Part shown: one piece after another, positions 1 to 7,153 of the stretch | Layout of the letters: each line of letters starts with the position of its first letter | Numbering within the stretch: the first letter of the stretch is position 1 | From: Anaerolinea sp. | Lineage (GTDB): Bacteria; Chloroflexota; Anaerolineae; Anaerolineales; Anaerolineaceae | Direction of reading: 5' to 3' | DNA length: 13,235 nt | NCBI GenBank assembly: GCA_013824385.1 | Contig: PNNU01000044.1 | Span: 1-13,235 of the forward strand | The notes under the pieces: generated by a model | The model's database searches: none | What the model was told of the DNA's origin: nothing | Seen by the model: only the letters and a program-made list of their open reading frames with translations | Program-made: the position numbers and the translations under genes

Positions 1-371
1 GGGTCTAGATCAGGGATGTGTTCAAGCACGGAGTTACTGACTGCGCTGGCGAAATAACCATCTTCGTAGGGGATTTGATCGCCGGGGGTGTTCACCAATT
101 TCTGGTAGCTTCCGCGTGTGGCGGCTTCTTTAAGCGGCTCACTCCACGGATCGAGACCAACCTCGAGCGGACGGTCAAAAACAAGGCTGGCGAAATGTCC
201 GTCGCCGCAGCCAAGATCAAGCGTGGGAGACGGCAGGTCGATGTTTTCATAGAAACGCGCTTCAACGGCGCGCAGCAATCCGCGGAAGTATGGCAGGCTG
301 CTAATCTGCAGCCAGAGATGGTCTTTTTTGGCGGCTCGCGCCTCAACGGGACTGTGTTGATGAAGGGTCAT
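1..371 (-). CDS. Class I SAM-dependent methyltransferase, 3' end beyond window
   Basis: The frame starts at ATG 371 and stays open to the left edge, giving 123 visible residues, so the C-terminus is missing. The protein begins MTLHQHSPVEARAAKKDHLW. It carries the SAM-binding motif I LDLGCGDGHFA at about residues 51-61, an acidic motif II region (EVGLDPW) and the late motif AVSNSVLEHIPDLD. These are the landmarks of a Methyltransf_11/25-type Rossmann-fold methyltransferase. The ATG overlaps the stop of the upstream FkbM-type gene as ATGA (368-371), which implies translational coupling. The acceptor is unknown. A small molecule, sugar or lipid in a glycan or secondary-metabolite pathway would suit the partner gene. 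Open frames on the opposite strand here are shadows. Confidence 0.85.
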   Translation of the reverse strand, partial: MTLHQHSPVEARAAKKDHLWLQISSLPYFRGLLRAVEARFYENIDLPSPTLDLGCGDGHFASLVFDRPLEVGLDPWSEPLKEAATRGSYQKLVNTPGDQIPYEDGYFASAVSNSVLEHIPDLD

Positions 372-1177
372 GCTTGCTCTTTCTTGTTGGTAATTTTTTC
401 TGCATATAGATAAGCCAATTCCGCGTGCACAGGGTTAATGGTAAGGCGCGTGTGGTAGCCCGATTTTTCAAGGAACTTGATCATGTCTTCACGATTGTGA
501 CTGGTCATGCCGTCATGCACTTCCATGCAGATGCGCTCAATTTTAGCCAGCAACTGCGCCGAAGTCGAGAAAAGGATTTCATATTCCCCACCCTCGCAGT
601 CCATTTTGAGATAGTCACACTTTGAGATATCGTATTGCGCAAAGAGATCATCCAGGCTGGCGGTTTTAACTTCCACCCCCTGACCGGATTTTTGGTTTAC
701 CGCAGTGCTATTCTGGACGATACTGCCCTGCTCCACTTGAAGCGTGGTCAACCCACTGGAAGCCGCGATAGCGCCGGCGAAGAGCTCAACATTGTAAACA
801 TGATTTTTTTCGATGTTTGATCTCAACAAAGAAACCGAGGGAGGGTACGGCTCAACTGCGATCAGGCGTCCATGCGGTGTTTGTTTGGCAGCCCATACTG
901 CGTAGTCGCCAAGAGCCGCGCCGATATCCAAAATGATCCAACCGTCTTGCACCGGCAGGCTGACCTGCTCATATTGGCGGTCTAAAAGGGTCTCTTTGAT
1001 AATCCACAAATCCATCAGACTGAAGACCATGAAGGTCTCACCGCTTTTCATATTCACCCTGGCGGCATATTTGGTGGAGCGTCTGAAGAATAACGAAAAC
1101 ACAATGCCCGGATTTTTAACTCCGCGCAATAAAGTAATTATTGATTTTAAATAGTATTGAAAAGCACTGGTTGTCAA
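368..1177 (-). CDS. FkbM family methyltransferase
   Basis: This 269-residue protein shows motif I ILDIGAALGDYA (about 82-92), the acidic ribose-binding residue in AVEPYPPS (E109), and the FkbM-typical YLKMDCEGGEYEIL (about 189-202). FkbM (Methyltransf_21) enzymes O-methylate sugars, polyketides or other small molecules. The acceptor cannot be told from sequence. The start is TTG at 1177, since the first in-frame ATG (residue 43) would cut into the N-terminal region. An SD-like AGGTGA lies four bases before the TTG and supports it. The stop overlaps the next methyltransferase start as ATGA, so the two are probably co-translated. A glycan or lipid decoration locus extending leftward is an inference. 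Confidence 0.88.
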   Translation of the reverse strand: MTTSAFQYYLKSIITLLRGVKNPGIVFSLFFRRSTKYAARVNMKSGETFMVFSLMDLWIIKETLLDRQYEQVSLPVQDGWIILDIGAALGDYAVWAAKQTPHGRLIAVEPYPPSVSLLRSNIEKNHVYNVELFAGAIAASSGLTTLQVEQGSIVQNSTAVNQKSGQGVEVKTASLDDLFAQYDISKCDYLKMDCEGGEYEILFSTSAQLLAKIERICMEVHDGMTSHNREDMIKFLEKSGYHTRLTINPVHAELAYLYAEKITNKKEQA

Positions 1178-1192
1178 TCCGTCACCTGTATA

Positions 1193-1265
1193 GGCCTATT
1201 ATAAACGACATAACAATGTAGATTTATACAAAATATGGATGAGGTAGTTTTTGGCCTATTTTAAA
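1193..1265. repeat. Imperfect direct repeat GGCCTATTWTAAA, two copies
   Basis: GGCCTATTATAAA (1193-1205) and GGCCTATTTTAAA (1253-1265) match at 12 of 13 positions and start exactly 60 bp apart. They lie upstream of the FkbM gene on the minus strand. Read on that strand, the proximal copy contains TATAAT (1203-1198), which could be the -10 of the methyltransferase promoter. No convincing -35 is visible. Confidence 0.4.
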
Positions 1266-1268
1266 GTT

Positions 1269-1303
1269 CAACCTTGACAAGGCTTAAAGCCTTGTCAAGG
1301 TTG
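1269..1303 (-). terminator. Perfect 17-bp inverted repeat, possible terminator
   Basis: Arms CAACCTTGACAAGGCTT (1269-1285) and its exact complement (1287-1303) flank one central base. The transcript of the minus-strand gene ending at 1342 would form a stem of about 15 bp. What follows on that strand (AACTTTAAAATAGG) is only weakly T-rich, so intrinsic termination is plausible but not textbook. It could instead be an mRNA-stabilising stem or a protein-binding dyad. Confidence 0.5.
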
Positions 1304-1341
1304 GCAAATATGTGATTAAAAATGGTGGATTTACGAAACGA

Positions 1342-2175
1342 TTACTTTGCTTTTGCCATCTGACTGACAACCTGCATCAGGGTGTTCGCCACCAGTGCGC
1401 CAGATTGTGAACGGTGCTCTGAATCTGCCATTTTACTGGAGGAAACCACAGCGTTGAGAATGGCATCCAGGTTGCTGCCGCCAGATTGCTTGGACTGGGC
1501 AAACGCCATGCCGGCATTGAGCAAATCGCCAATGTCAATTTTTCCATCACCAACAGTTTGTCCCTGGGAAGTTGAAGTCTCTCCGCCACCCATCAACCCA
1601 CCCAGCAAACCGCCTAGAAGATCACCGCTGCCACCGCTTTGGGTCTGGGCAGTGGGTTGTTGAGAGCCCATCAATCCTCCCAACAAACTCCCAAGCATGT
1701 CGCCAGATCCACCGCCGCTAGTGGGCACACTTCCCTGAGCGCCCAGAAGGGTCTGGATCAAGGTCATTGCCGTATTTGTATTAATGGATTTTGCACCCTG
1801 GAATTGTGTAGCTGCATCAGAGAGGCCTTCTGCATAAAGCTGGGCCGATCCACTCTGGCTTTTTGCCCGTAGTAATTGACTGGCATATGCCAACTGGTCT
1901 GCAGGAGAAGCGCTTTGTTTTTCTTTCATAGCCTGGGTGATTACTTCAAAAATCTGCACCATGTTATCGCCGTGGTCATGGTTATAGGTATCGGCTGAAT
2001 TTAATTGGGATTGATTTTGAGCCATTGTTTTGGCTACTGTACCAAATAATGCACTCAAATCGATTTTTTTAGCCGCAGTGGCCGCCGGTTTCTTAGACAT
2101 GGAATTTGCCGGTGTTCTTGGCGCCGGTCTGCTTGATGTATTCGATGGTTTTCTTGGAGCTGGTTTTGTCGCCAT
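1342..2175 (-). CDS. Low-complexity Gly/Ser-rich protein with faint DhaL/DAK2-like motif
   Basis: I do not recognise this 277-residue protein with confidence. The start is well supported: AGGAGGT sits six bases before ATG 2175. Residues 1-37 are rich in Pro, Ala and Lys and are probably a disordered basic tail. Residues 58-72 (LNSADTYNHDHGDNM) resemble the ADP/Mg-binding LN..D...GDGDHGTNM segment of DhaL/DAK2 kinases. Only Asp67-His68-Gly69 and Asn71-Met72 are kept, and the first catalytic-type Asp is Asn65. Two Gly-rich segments, GGSGDMLGSLLGGLMG (155-170) and GGSGDLLGGLLGGLMG (181-196), are near-identical repeats. The C-terminal RSQSGALVAN lies where DhaL proteins carry DPGA. If related, it is probably a non-catalytic or divergent derivative. 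There is no signal peptide. It is transcribed divergently from the PadR gene. Confidence 0.7.
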   Translation of the reverse strand: MATKPAPRKPSNTSSRPAPRTPANSMSKKPAATAAKKIDLSALFGTVAKTMAQNQSQLNSADTYNHDHGDNMVQIFEVITQAMKEKQSASPADQLAYASQLLRAKSQSGSAQLYAEGLSDAATQFQGAKSINTNTAMTLIQTLLGAQGSVPTSGGGSGDMLGSLLGGLMGSQQPTAQTQSGGSGDLLGGLLGGLMGGGETSTSQGQTVGDGKIDIGDLLNAGMAFAQSKQSGGSNLDAILNAVVSSSKMADSEHRSQSGALVANTLMQVVSQMAKAK

Positions 2176-2195
2176 TAATACCTCCTAATTTGAAT

Positions 2196-2216
2196 ATGAT
2201 TATTTTAACATAATCA
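2196..2216. promoter_or_regulatory. Candidate PadR-type operator between divergent genes
   Basis: ATGA-N8-ACAT (2196-2211) differs by one base from the classic PadR dyad ATGT-N8-ACAT. It overlaps the perfect inverted repeat TGATTAT-N6-ATAATCA (2197-2216). On the minus strand it covers TAAAAT (2207-2202), a possible -10 of the gene starting at 2175. The next gene to the right encodes a PadR regulator. The assignment to that regulator is inference. Confidence 0.4.
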
Positions 2217-2250
2217 AGATCAAATGATTTCACTTTGGGTAAAATACGTG

Positions 2251-2279
2251 TATAATTTGTGATATTCAATTATTGAATA
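2251..2279 (+). promoter_or_regulatory. Probable padR promoter (-10) and overlapping palindrome
   Basis: TATAAT at 2251-2256 is a consensus -10, with no good -35 at the usual distance. Just downstream is the perfect palindrome TATTCAA-TTA-TTGAATA (2263-2279), between the expected transcription start and ATG 2282. No clear Shine-Dalgarno sequence precedes that ATG. A dyad here is well placed for autorepression by the PadR protein. Confidence 0.5.
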
Positions 2280-2281
2280 CT

Positions 2282-2821
2282 ATGCGCGGAAATATTAACC
2301 CCTTCACTTCGTCCGAGTTCGCCCTGCTTGGTTTCTTATATGAAAAACCAACGCATGGTTATGATTTGCATAAACTGATTACCGATCCTGACGGCATCGG
2401 GTTGATCTGGAACGTAAAAATGTCCAACCTGTACGCCTACCTTGATAAACTTGATAAGAAGGGCTACATCCACGGCACAATGCAGCCAGGCGACGCCCAC
2501 CCCACACGCATGGAATACCAGATTACAAATGAAGGCAAAACTGCCTTTGAAATATGGCTTGATTCCATTGTCCAACATCCACGCGACTTCAGGCAAGAAT
2601 TCATGTTGCGCTACTTTTTTCTGTTGAAATACCAACCCCAAAAAGTAATGACTCTTTGTAAAAGGCAGCACGATGAATGCAGCACCTGGTTATCCAATAC
2701 TTTGGCCGAATTAATCAAAGTAAATGAAGAGAATCATTTTAAAAAATCTGTCGTCCAATTCAGGATTAATAACATTCAATCCATCATTAATTGGTTAACC
2801 AAGATACAAATTATTACCTGA
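2282..2821 (+). CDS. PadR family transcriptional regulator
   Basis: This is a 179-residue protein from ATG 2282. A TTG at 2273 would add three residues but lies inside the palindrome, so the ATG is preferred. The N-terminal winged helix shows the PadR hallmark SEFALLGFLYEKPTHGYDLH, then NVKMSNLYAYLDKLDKKGYI and a wing containing RMEYQITNEGK. The C-terminal half (about residues 90-179, FRQEFMLRYFFLLK onward) is the long helical dimerisation region of the Vir_act_alpha_C type. PadR proteins are mostly ligand-responsive repressors that control transporters or detoxification genes and themselves. It lies 91 bp before the permease with no visible terminator between, so it probably heads and regulates that operon. 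The ligand is unknown. Confidence 0.9.
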   Translation: MRGNINPFTSSEFALLGFLYEKPTHGYDLHKLITDPDGIGLIWNVKMSNLYAYLDKLDKKGYIHGTMQPGDAHPTRMEYQITNEGKTAFEIWLDSIVQHPRDFRQEFMLRYFFLLKYQPQKVMTLCKRQHDECSTWLSNTLAELIKVNEENHFKKSVVQFRINNIQSIINWLTKIQIIT

Positions 2822-2912
2822 ATGACCAGGTCACTAAATAAAACACTCTGCCTGGTTAAGATAATATCTAAATCTTTATATTTTGATTTCTTTTATATCC
2901 TCAACCTTCGAG

Positions 2913-3911
2913 ATGACTTTGAAAAAAAACATCTGGCTTTCACCCATCGTCCTCATTATGATCCCTTTGCTGGTGTTTTTAATCTCACTGGTGATGGGCA
3001 GGTATCCAAAGCCACTATTTATGCCGCTTTCCGTATTGCTGAATGACGAGTTGGCGCAGAGATTGGTGTTCAGTCTGCGGCTGCCACGATTACTCAGTGC
3101 CATGTGCCTGGGGATGGCGCTTTCAGCCGCCGGCGGTGTTATGCAGATGCTCTTTCGTAATCCATTGATCGAACCGGGTTTCCTGGGCGTAACTCAGGGC
3201 GCCGGTTTTGGCGCCGCACTCAGTATCATCTTCCTGGGATCATCCCCCCTGCTGGTTGAAACCAGTGCTACTTTTTTTGCTGTGTTGGGTCTGTTATTTT
3301 CATATTTCATCGCCCGCAGAATCCGTTTTGGTGGATGGGTGCTGCGTTTGATCCTGGCCGGGATCGCCGTCTCGGCGTTCTTCTCAGCTGGCTTGGGCGT
3401 TTTGAAATATCTGGCAGATCCAACATCACAACTGCCTGAGATTACCTTCTGGCTGCTGGGTGGATTATGGTCGGTCACCTGGCGGGACCTGTTTTACATT
3501 TTGCCGGTTGTGGTCATCGGCCTGGTAATCATTTACTTAATGCGCTGGCGTTTGAACCTGCTCTCATTGGGGGATGAAACCGCCGCTTCGCTGGGCGTAT
3601 CCGTCAAACGTGAGCGCACCCTGCTGTTGGGTGTGAGTGTGACCATCACTGCGGTGGTGGTATCCGTGGCGGGCATTGTTGGGTGGATCGGCTTGATCAT
3701 TCCACATATTGCCAGGCGGTTGGTGGGTGCAAATTCCGCCAATTTCATCCCAGTAAGTATCGCCATCGGAGGCGCCTTTGCCATTTTGTGCGATGACATT
3801 GCACGAACCCTTTCTGCAGGCGAGATCCCTCTAGGCATCATCACTTCCCTTTTGGGCGCGGTTATCTTCCTGGTCTTGATGATCAGCCCGGGAGTGAGGC
3901 TGCAGCGATGA
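2913..3911 (+). CDS. FecCD/BtuC-type ABC transporter permease
   Basis: This polytopic membrane protein is 332 residues from ATG 2913. A TTG at 2883 would add ten polar residues, and neither start has a strong Shine-Dalgarno. Landmarks of the FecCD family are LRLPRLLSAMCLGMALSAAG followed by MQMLFRNPLIEPGFLGVTQGAGFGAAL. Later come LLSLGDETAASLGV, the GWIGLIIPHIARRLVG segment that forms the cytoplasmic coupling region contacting the ATPase, and a C-terminal EIPLGIITSLLGAVIFLVLM helix. About ten membrane segments are expected. The family imports ferric siderophores, haem, corrinoids or other metal chelates as a homodimer. The stop overlaps the ATPase start (ATGA, 3908-3911). No periplasmic-type binding protein gene is adjacent, which is unusual. 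Confidence 0.92.
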   Translation: MTLKKNIWLSPIVLIMIPLLVFLISLVMGRYPKPLFMPLSVLLNDELAQRLVFSLRLPRLLSAMCLGMALSAAGGVMQMLFRNPLIEPGFLGVTQGAGFGAALSIIFLGSSPLLVETSATFFAVLGLLFSYFIARRIRFGGWVLRLILAGIAVSAFFSAGLGVLKYLADPTSQLPEITFWLLGGLWSVTWRDLFYILPVVVIGLVIIYLMRWRLNLLSLGDETAASLGVSVKRERTLLLGVSVTITAVVVSVAGIVGWIGLIIPHIARRLVGANSANFIPVSIAIGGAFAILCDDIARTLSAGEIPLGIITSLLGAVIFLVLMISPGVRLQR

Positions 3912-4696
3912 GTCAGTCCATCCTCTCCATCACTAATCTTGAGTTTAGTTACGAGCCTGATCAACAAAACGTGCTCAATGCGATCTCATTTGAGATTCAG
4001 CACGGCACCATTACTGCCATCCTCGGGCCGAATGGTGCGGGTAAAACCACTCTGATCCACTTGCTGCTCGGGTTGCGAAAACCGCTGAACGGCAGTATCC
4101 ATTTGAACGATAAATCCATTTCGCATTATTCCCGCAAAGAATTAAGCCAGTGGATCGGCCTTGTGCCCCAATCTGAGTATGTACCTTTTGAATACAGCGT
4201 GTTGGAATATGTGTTGTTAGGCCGCGCGCCCTATCTCGGACCGCTTGATCTGCCTGCCCAATCTGATGTTGAAATTGCTCGGCAAGCCCTGCTTCAAGTG
4301 GGCATAGAACACCTTGAAAGGCGCCCCATCCCCGAGCTGAGCGGTGGAGAATTACAGCTTGTCTTGATCGCACGCGCTTTAACGCAACAGCCCAAGGTTT
4401 TGCTTCTGGATGAGCCAACCTCTCACCTTGACCTGAGCAATCGCAACATCACCCTCCAGATTTTGAACCAATTGCGTTCGACTGGTGTGACGGTTTTGTT
4501 TACCACCCATGATCCTGAAGCCGCCTCTTTGGTGGCAAACAACCTGGTGCTGATGCGCCAGGGTAAGGTGATGCATTCCGGCACACTGGATGCCACCTTT
4601 ACCAGCCAGAAGTTGAGTGAAACTTATGGAACCCATATTGATGTCATCCACGTGGATGGATTGCCTGTCGTGCGTTCACTGGAAAAACTGCAATGA
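3908..4696 (+). CDS. FepC/BtuD-type ABC transporter ATP-binding protein
   Basis: This 262-residue protein is a complete nucleotide-binding domain. It has Walker A GPNGAGKTT (40-48), a Q-loop at LVPQSEYVPF (Gln88), signature LSGGELQLV (144-152), Walker B VLLLDEP (164-170) with a D-loop at SHLD, and H-loop TTHDPE (His201). It energises the FecCD permease encoded just upstream, with which it overlaps by four bases. Its own stop overlaps the next gene as ATGA (4693-4696), so permease, ATPase and NTPase are very likely translated from one transcript. The sequence is closest in style to iron-chelate and vitamin B12 importers. The actual substrate cannot be assigned. Confidence 0.93.
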   Translation: MSQSILSITNLEFSYEPDQQNVLNAISFEIQHGTITAILGPNGAGKTTLIHLLLGLRKPLNGSIHLNDKSISHYSRKELSQWIGLVPQSEYVPFEYSVLEYVLLGRAPYLGPLDLPAQSDVEIARQALLQVGIEHLERRPIPELSGGELQLVLIARALTQQPKVLLLDEPTSHLDLSNRNITLQILNQLRSTGVTVLFTTHDPEAASLVANNLVLMRQGKVMHSGTLDATFTSQKLSETYGTHIDVIHVDGLPVVRSLEKLQ

Positions 4697-5235
4697 TGCC
4701 AAATGAGTCAAAGATATGGATTGTTACTGGTCTATGCCAGGTTGGAAAAACTCGATTCTGCAGCCATTTGATCCAACAAGCTCAAAACCAAAGTTTACAA
4801 GCGGCAGGATTGATCTGCCCGCCTGTTTATAATGACCAACAAAAAAATGGAATCACTATTGAGAATCTAAAAACAGGCGAGTGTAAAACACTCGCAATAG
4901 CACGAACCTCCGAAACTCAAGGGCTGCTAACCGAACGCTGGGTTTTTGACGAAGACGTTTTAGCCTGGGGAAACCATGTACTGGCTGAAACAGAAGGCTG
5001 CGACCTTCTACTAGTGGATGAACTTGGACCGCTTGAATTCAACCGCGGGCTGGGTTGGCAAAATGGGCTGCATGCGATTGACAAAGGGGATTACAAAATA
5101 GCAGTGGTTGTTATCCGCCCCGTGTTGGTAGAAACCGCCGTCAAGCGCTGGCCGCAGGCAAAGGCGGTAGAAATTCCATCGGGCCTCACTGATGAAAATA
5201 TGCAGCTGCTAATTACAAATATCCTTCACTTTTAA
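4693..5235 (+). CDS. THEP1-like nucleoside-triphosphatase
   Basis: This 180-residue P-loop protein has Walker A TGLCQVGKT (12-20), a Walker B-type CDLLLVDELGPLE (103-115) typical of the NTPase_1/THEP1 group, and a late VVVIRPVLVETAV segment. Relatives hydrolyse ATP, GTP and other NTPs slowly in vitro, and their cellular role is unsettled. A second ATG at 4696 is an alternative start. It is the last gene of the PadR-permease-ATPase series, joined by an ATGA overlap. The coupling suggests an accessory role in uptake or cofactor use, for instance as a metallochaperone-like NTPase, but that is speculation. The conserved elements look intact. Confidence 0.8.
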   Translation: MMPNESKIWIVTGLCQVGKTRFCSHLIQQAQNQSLQAAGLICPPVYNDQQKNGITIENLKTGECKTLAIARTSETQGLLTERWVFDEDVLAWGNHVLAETEGCDLLLVDELGPLEFNRGLGWQNGLHAIDKGDYKIAVVVIRPVLVETAVKRWPQAKAVEIPSGLTDENMQLLITNILHF

Positions 5236-5323
5236 AAAGCATCGAATAAAATCATTCTTCAAGTAAAATGAGTGCATATAACATCCATTAGTGGCAATTA
5301 TTTAATTTTTTTAATGAGGAACG

Positions 5324-6130
5324 ATGAATATATTCGATCGAATTAGGGGCAAACGTCCCAAACTAGGGTTGGCATTAAGCGGCGGCGCCACCCACGGAGC
5401 CGCCCACATCGGTGTTCTGCAGGTATTGGAACGTGAAGGTATCAAACCGGATTACGTGGCTGGTACCAGCGCAGGAGCCCTGGTGGGCGCAGCGTATTGT
5501 GCTGGCATCCCTTTGGACGATTTGGAAAAACTATTCCTCTCAATGGCATGGCCAACCTTGGTGAAATTCTCTTTGATTAAACCGCTGGCCTTGTTTGATA
5601 CCCAACCCATGGAAGAGTTCATCAAGAAAAACATCGGCGATTGTGAGTTCAAAGACTTAAATGTGCCTTTTGCCGCCATTAGCTGTGATATTGTGAGCGG
5701 TGAACGCGTGGTATTGGATAAAGGTCCAGTTGCACCATGTGTACGCGCCAGCGCAGCCATCCCCGGTTTGTTTTCACCCGTGGAAATCAACGGCCGTCTG
5801 CTCGTGGATGGCGGCGTGGTGGATAATTTGCCAGTGGAACATGTAATCGAAATGGGAGCCGACTTTACCATTGGCGTTGATGTCTCCTCTCCGTCAAAAC
5901 GCGGAAAACGTCCAGAGAATCCCTTTGAAAATCTGCTTGCCATGGTTTATATCATGCAAGAACGATCCACATCGCTGAATCGAGACAATTGTGATTGCTT
6001 TATCAAACCAAAGATTTCTCAATTCTCCTCGTGGGGATTTGGCGATTCTGAAAAAATGATTGAGGAAGGTCGAAAAGCAGCTCAAGCCGCCTTGCCCCAA
6101 TTAACCCGGTTTATACCAAAAAAGAATTAA
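5324..6130 (+). CDS. Patatin-like phospholipase (RssA/NTE type)
   Basis: This 268-residue protein is a compact bacterial patatin domain. The oxyanion-hole loop is LALSGGATHGAAHIGVL (16-32), the nucleophile elbow is GTSAG (Ser49), and the dyad Asp lies in LLVDGGVVDNLP (Asp162). The RASAAIPGLFSPV segment (141-153), also conserved, is present. The catalytic Ser-Asp dyad is therefore complete, so an active lipid acyl hydrolase is expected. There is no signal peptide, so it probably acts on the cytoplasmic face of the membrane. The natural lipid is unknown. GAGGAACG immediately before ATG 5324 is a good ribosome-binding site. It stands as a single gene after an 88-bp gap and ends at a hairpin (6154-6185). 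Confidence 0.93.
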   Translation: MNIFDRIRGKRPKLGLALSGGATHGAAHIGVLQVLEREGIKPDYVAGTSAGALVGAAYCAGIPLDDLEKLFLSMAWPTLVKFSLIKPLALFDTQPMEEFIKKNIGDCEFKDLNVPFAAISCDIVSGERVVLDKGPVAPCVRASAAIPGLFSPVEINGRLLVDGGVVDNLPVEHVIEMGADFTIGVDVSSPSKRGKRPENPFENLLAMVYIMQERSTSLNRDNCDCFIKPKISQFSSWGFGDSEKMIEEGRKAAQAALPQLTRFIPKKN

Positions 6131-6153
6131 CAAGTTTTTCATTAATACTTTTT

Positions 6154-6185
6154 AGAGACAACCGTTCACTAAAACGGTTGTCTCT
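6154..6185 (+). terminator. Hairpin after patatin gene
   Basis: A perfect 13-bp stem, AGAGACAACCGTT pairing with AACGGTTGTCTCT, has a six-base loop and lies 24 bp after the phospholipase stop. No long T-run follows (TGCAATCC), so termination may be partial. Confidence 0.6.
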
Positions 6186-6314
6186 TGCAATCCTTCGTGT
6201 AACAACTTTTTGAAGATTTTTACATCAAATCTAAATTATAAGATTGCTAACTCATAATTTTACATGCTTTAAAGGGGGTATTTACTAAATTATTACTCAA
6301 TAATTTCTTAATTT

Positions 6315-6324
6315 TTACTATAAT
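6315..6324 (+). promoter_or_regulatory. Probable promoter of first sortase-like gene
   Basis: TTACTATAAT contains a perfect -10 (6319-6324), 33 bp before ATG 6358. No good -35 is seen at 16-18 bp. The same ten bases occur before the second paralog (7173-7182). Confidence 0.55.
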
Positions 6325-6357
6325 TTTAATTACAATTCTAGATCACCAGGTGGATAC

Positions 6358-6954
6358 ATGCAAATAATGAAATTGAAATTTCGAATAATATCCGTTTTGA
6401 TGATTATGGTGTTCTCTATTTGCATCTCTCCTGTCGTGACCGTTCAAGCTGCTGACAATAACACTACAATTGAAGTTTTTTCGGCCACCCTGAAAAAATC
6501 AAATTCTTCACAACTTGTGGGGGTATACGTTAATGATATCTTAGCTCTCAAAGTGGTTCAACAAGCTTCAACGTATTCAGTTTCAACGAAAGCAGGAACA
6601 GCTACTCAATTCGGTTTAGCCGGCAAATATGGTTCCATCGGTTTGTTAGCCCATAATTATTTATCTGGCTCAAGTTTCATAAACCTTGTAACTGGTACTG
6701 AAATATTCTTGATTTTTGGAGATGGCAGTATAAAAAAATACAAAGTGGACTCAATTAAGAAATATCAAGCTCTACGTCCAGCTGATAATTTTTCCAACTT
6801 TATTGATTTGGCGAAACCAGACGTCACGCTTTCAAGTGATAATGTGATTAACGCAACTTATGGGGCTGGAGATCTAGTTCTTCAAACTTGTATTGAAAAA
6901 AATGGTATTTTAGCTTGGGGACGCCTTTTCATAATTGCCTCCGAGGTTCAATAA
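6358..6954 (+). CDS. Secreted sortase-fold protein, copy 1
   Basis: This 198-residue protein starts at ATG 6358, preceded by AGGTGG at good spacing. The basic N-terminus and hydrophobic core (about 10-30) end in VQAA|DN, a plausible signal peptidase site. The mature region reads like a sortase. GSIGLLAHNYLSG carries the candidate catalytic His, EIFLIFGDGSIKKYKV corresponds to the central strands, LVLQTCIEKNG corresponds to the TLxTC cysteine motif, and WGRLFIIASEV places an Arg where sortases have it. All three residues are present, so transpeptidase or related thiol activity is possible. Unlike most sortases there is no obvious retained anchor besides the signal sequence, and no sorting substrate is nearby. 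It is about 60% identical to the next gene by hand alignment and noticeably more AT-rich. Confidence 0.72.
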   Translation: MQIMKLKFRIISVLMIMVFSICISPVVTVQAADNNTTIEVFSATLKKSNSSQLVGVYVNDILALKVVQQASTYSVSTKAGTATQFGLAGKYGSIGLLAHNYLSGSSFINLVTGTEIFLIFGDGSIKKYKVDSIKKYQALRPADNFSNFIDLAKPDVTLSSDNVINATYGAGDLVLQTCIEKNGILAWGRLFIIASEVQ

Positions 6955-6984
6955 TTTTCGTTTTCCCAAAATAGTCGCCTAATT

Positions 6985-7008
6985 AGAGAGTATTGATCTC
7001 TCTGTTTT
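6985..7008 (+). terminator. Short hairpin with T-run, first of two
   Basis: AGAGAG (6985-6990) pairs with CTCTCT (6998-7003) across a seven-base loop and is followed by GTTTT. It is weak on its own and backed up by the stronger hairpin 12 bp downstream. Confidence 0.45.
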
Positions 7009-7019
7009 AGACCAACACG

Positions 7020-7053
7020 CAGGAATCATATATTTTGTGGTTCCTGTTTTTCT
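7020..7053 (+). terminator. Intrinsic terminator after sortase-like copy 1
   Basis: CAGGAATCA (7020-7028) pairs with TGGTTCCTG (7038-7046), nine pairs including one G-U. The loop is nine bases, followed directly by TTTTTCT. This is a good Rho-independent terminator and separates the two paralogs into independent transcripts. Confidence 0.8.
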
Positions 7054-7153
7054 AAAACCGCAAATAATTCCACCCCAAAAACTCTCAAAAATAACTAAAT
7101 GATATTGATGTATGCAAACAGCTTACAAGATTGTTATTTCGACCATTTTTGTC

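Noticed and set aside
18..413. 131-residue open frame on the plus strand
   Set aside because: It is antisense to a clear methyltransferase that starts at 371 and runs off the window. Its own translation shows no domain.
5254..5282. Promoter for the patatin gene with -10 TATAAC (5277-5282)
   Set aside because: The -10 is acceptable but no -35 of reasonable quality lies 16-18 bp upstream, so it was not listed as a feature.
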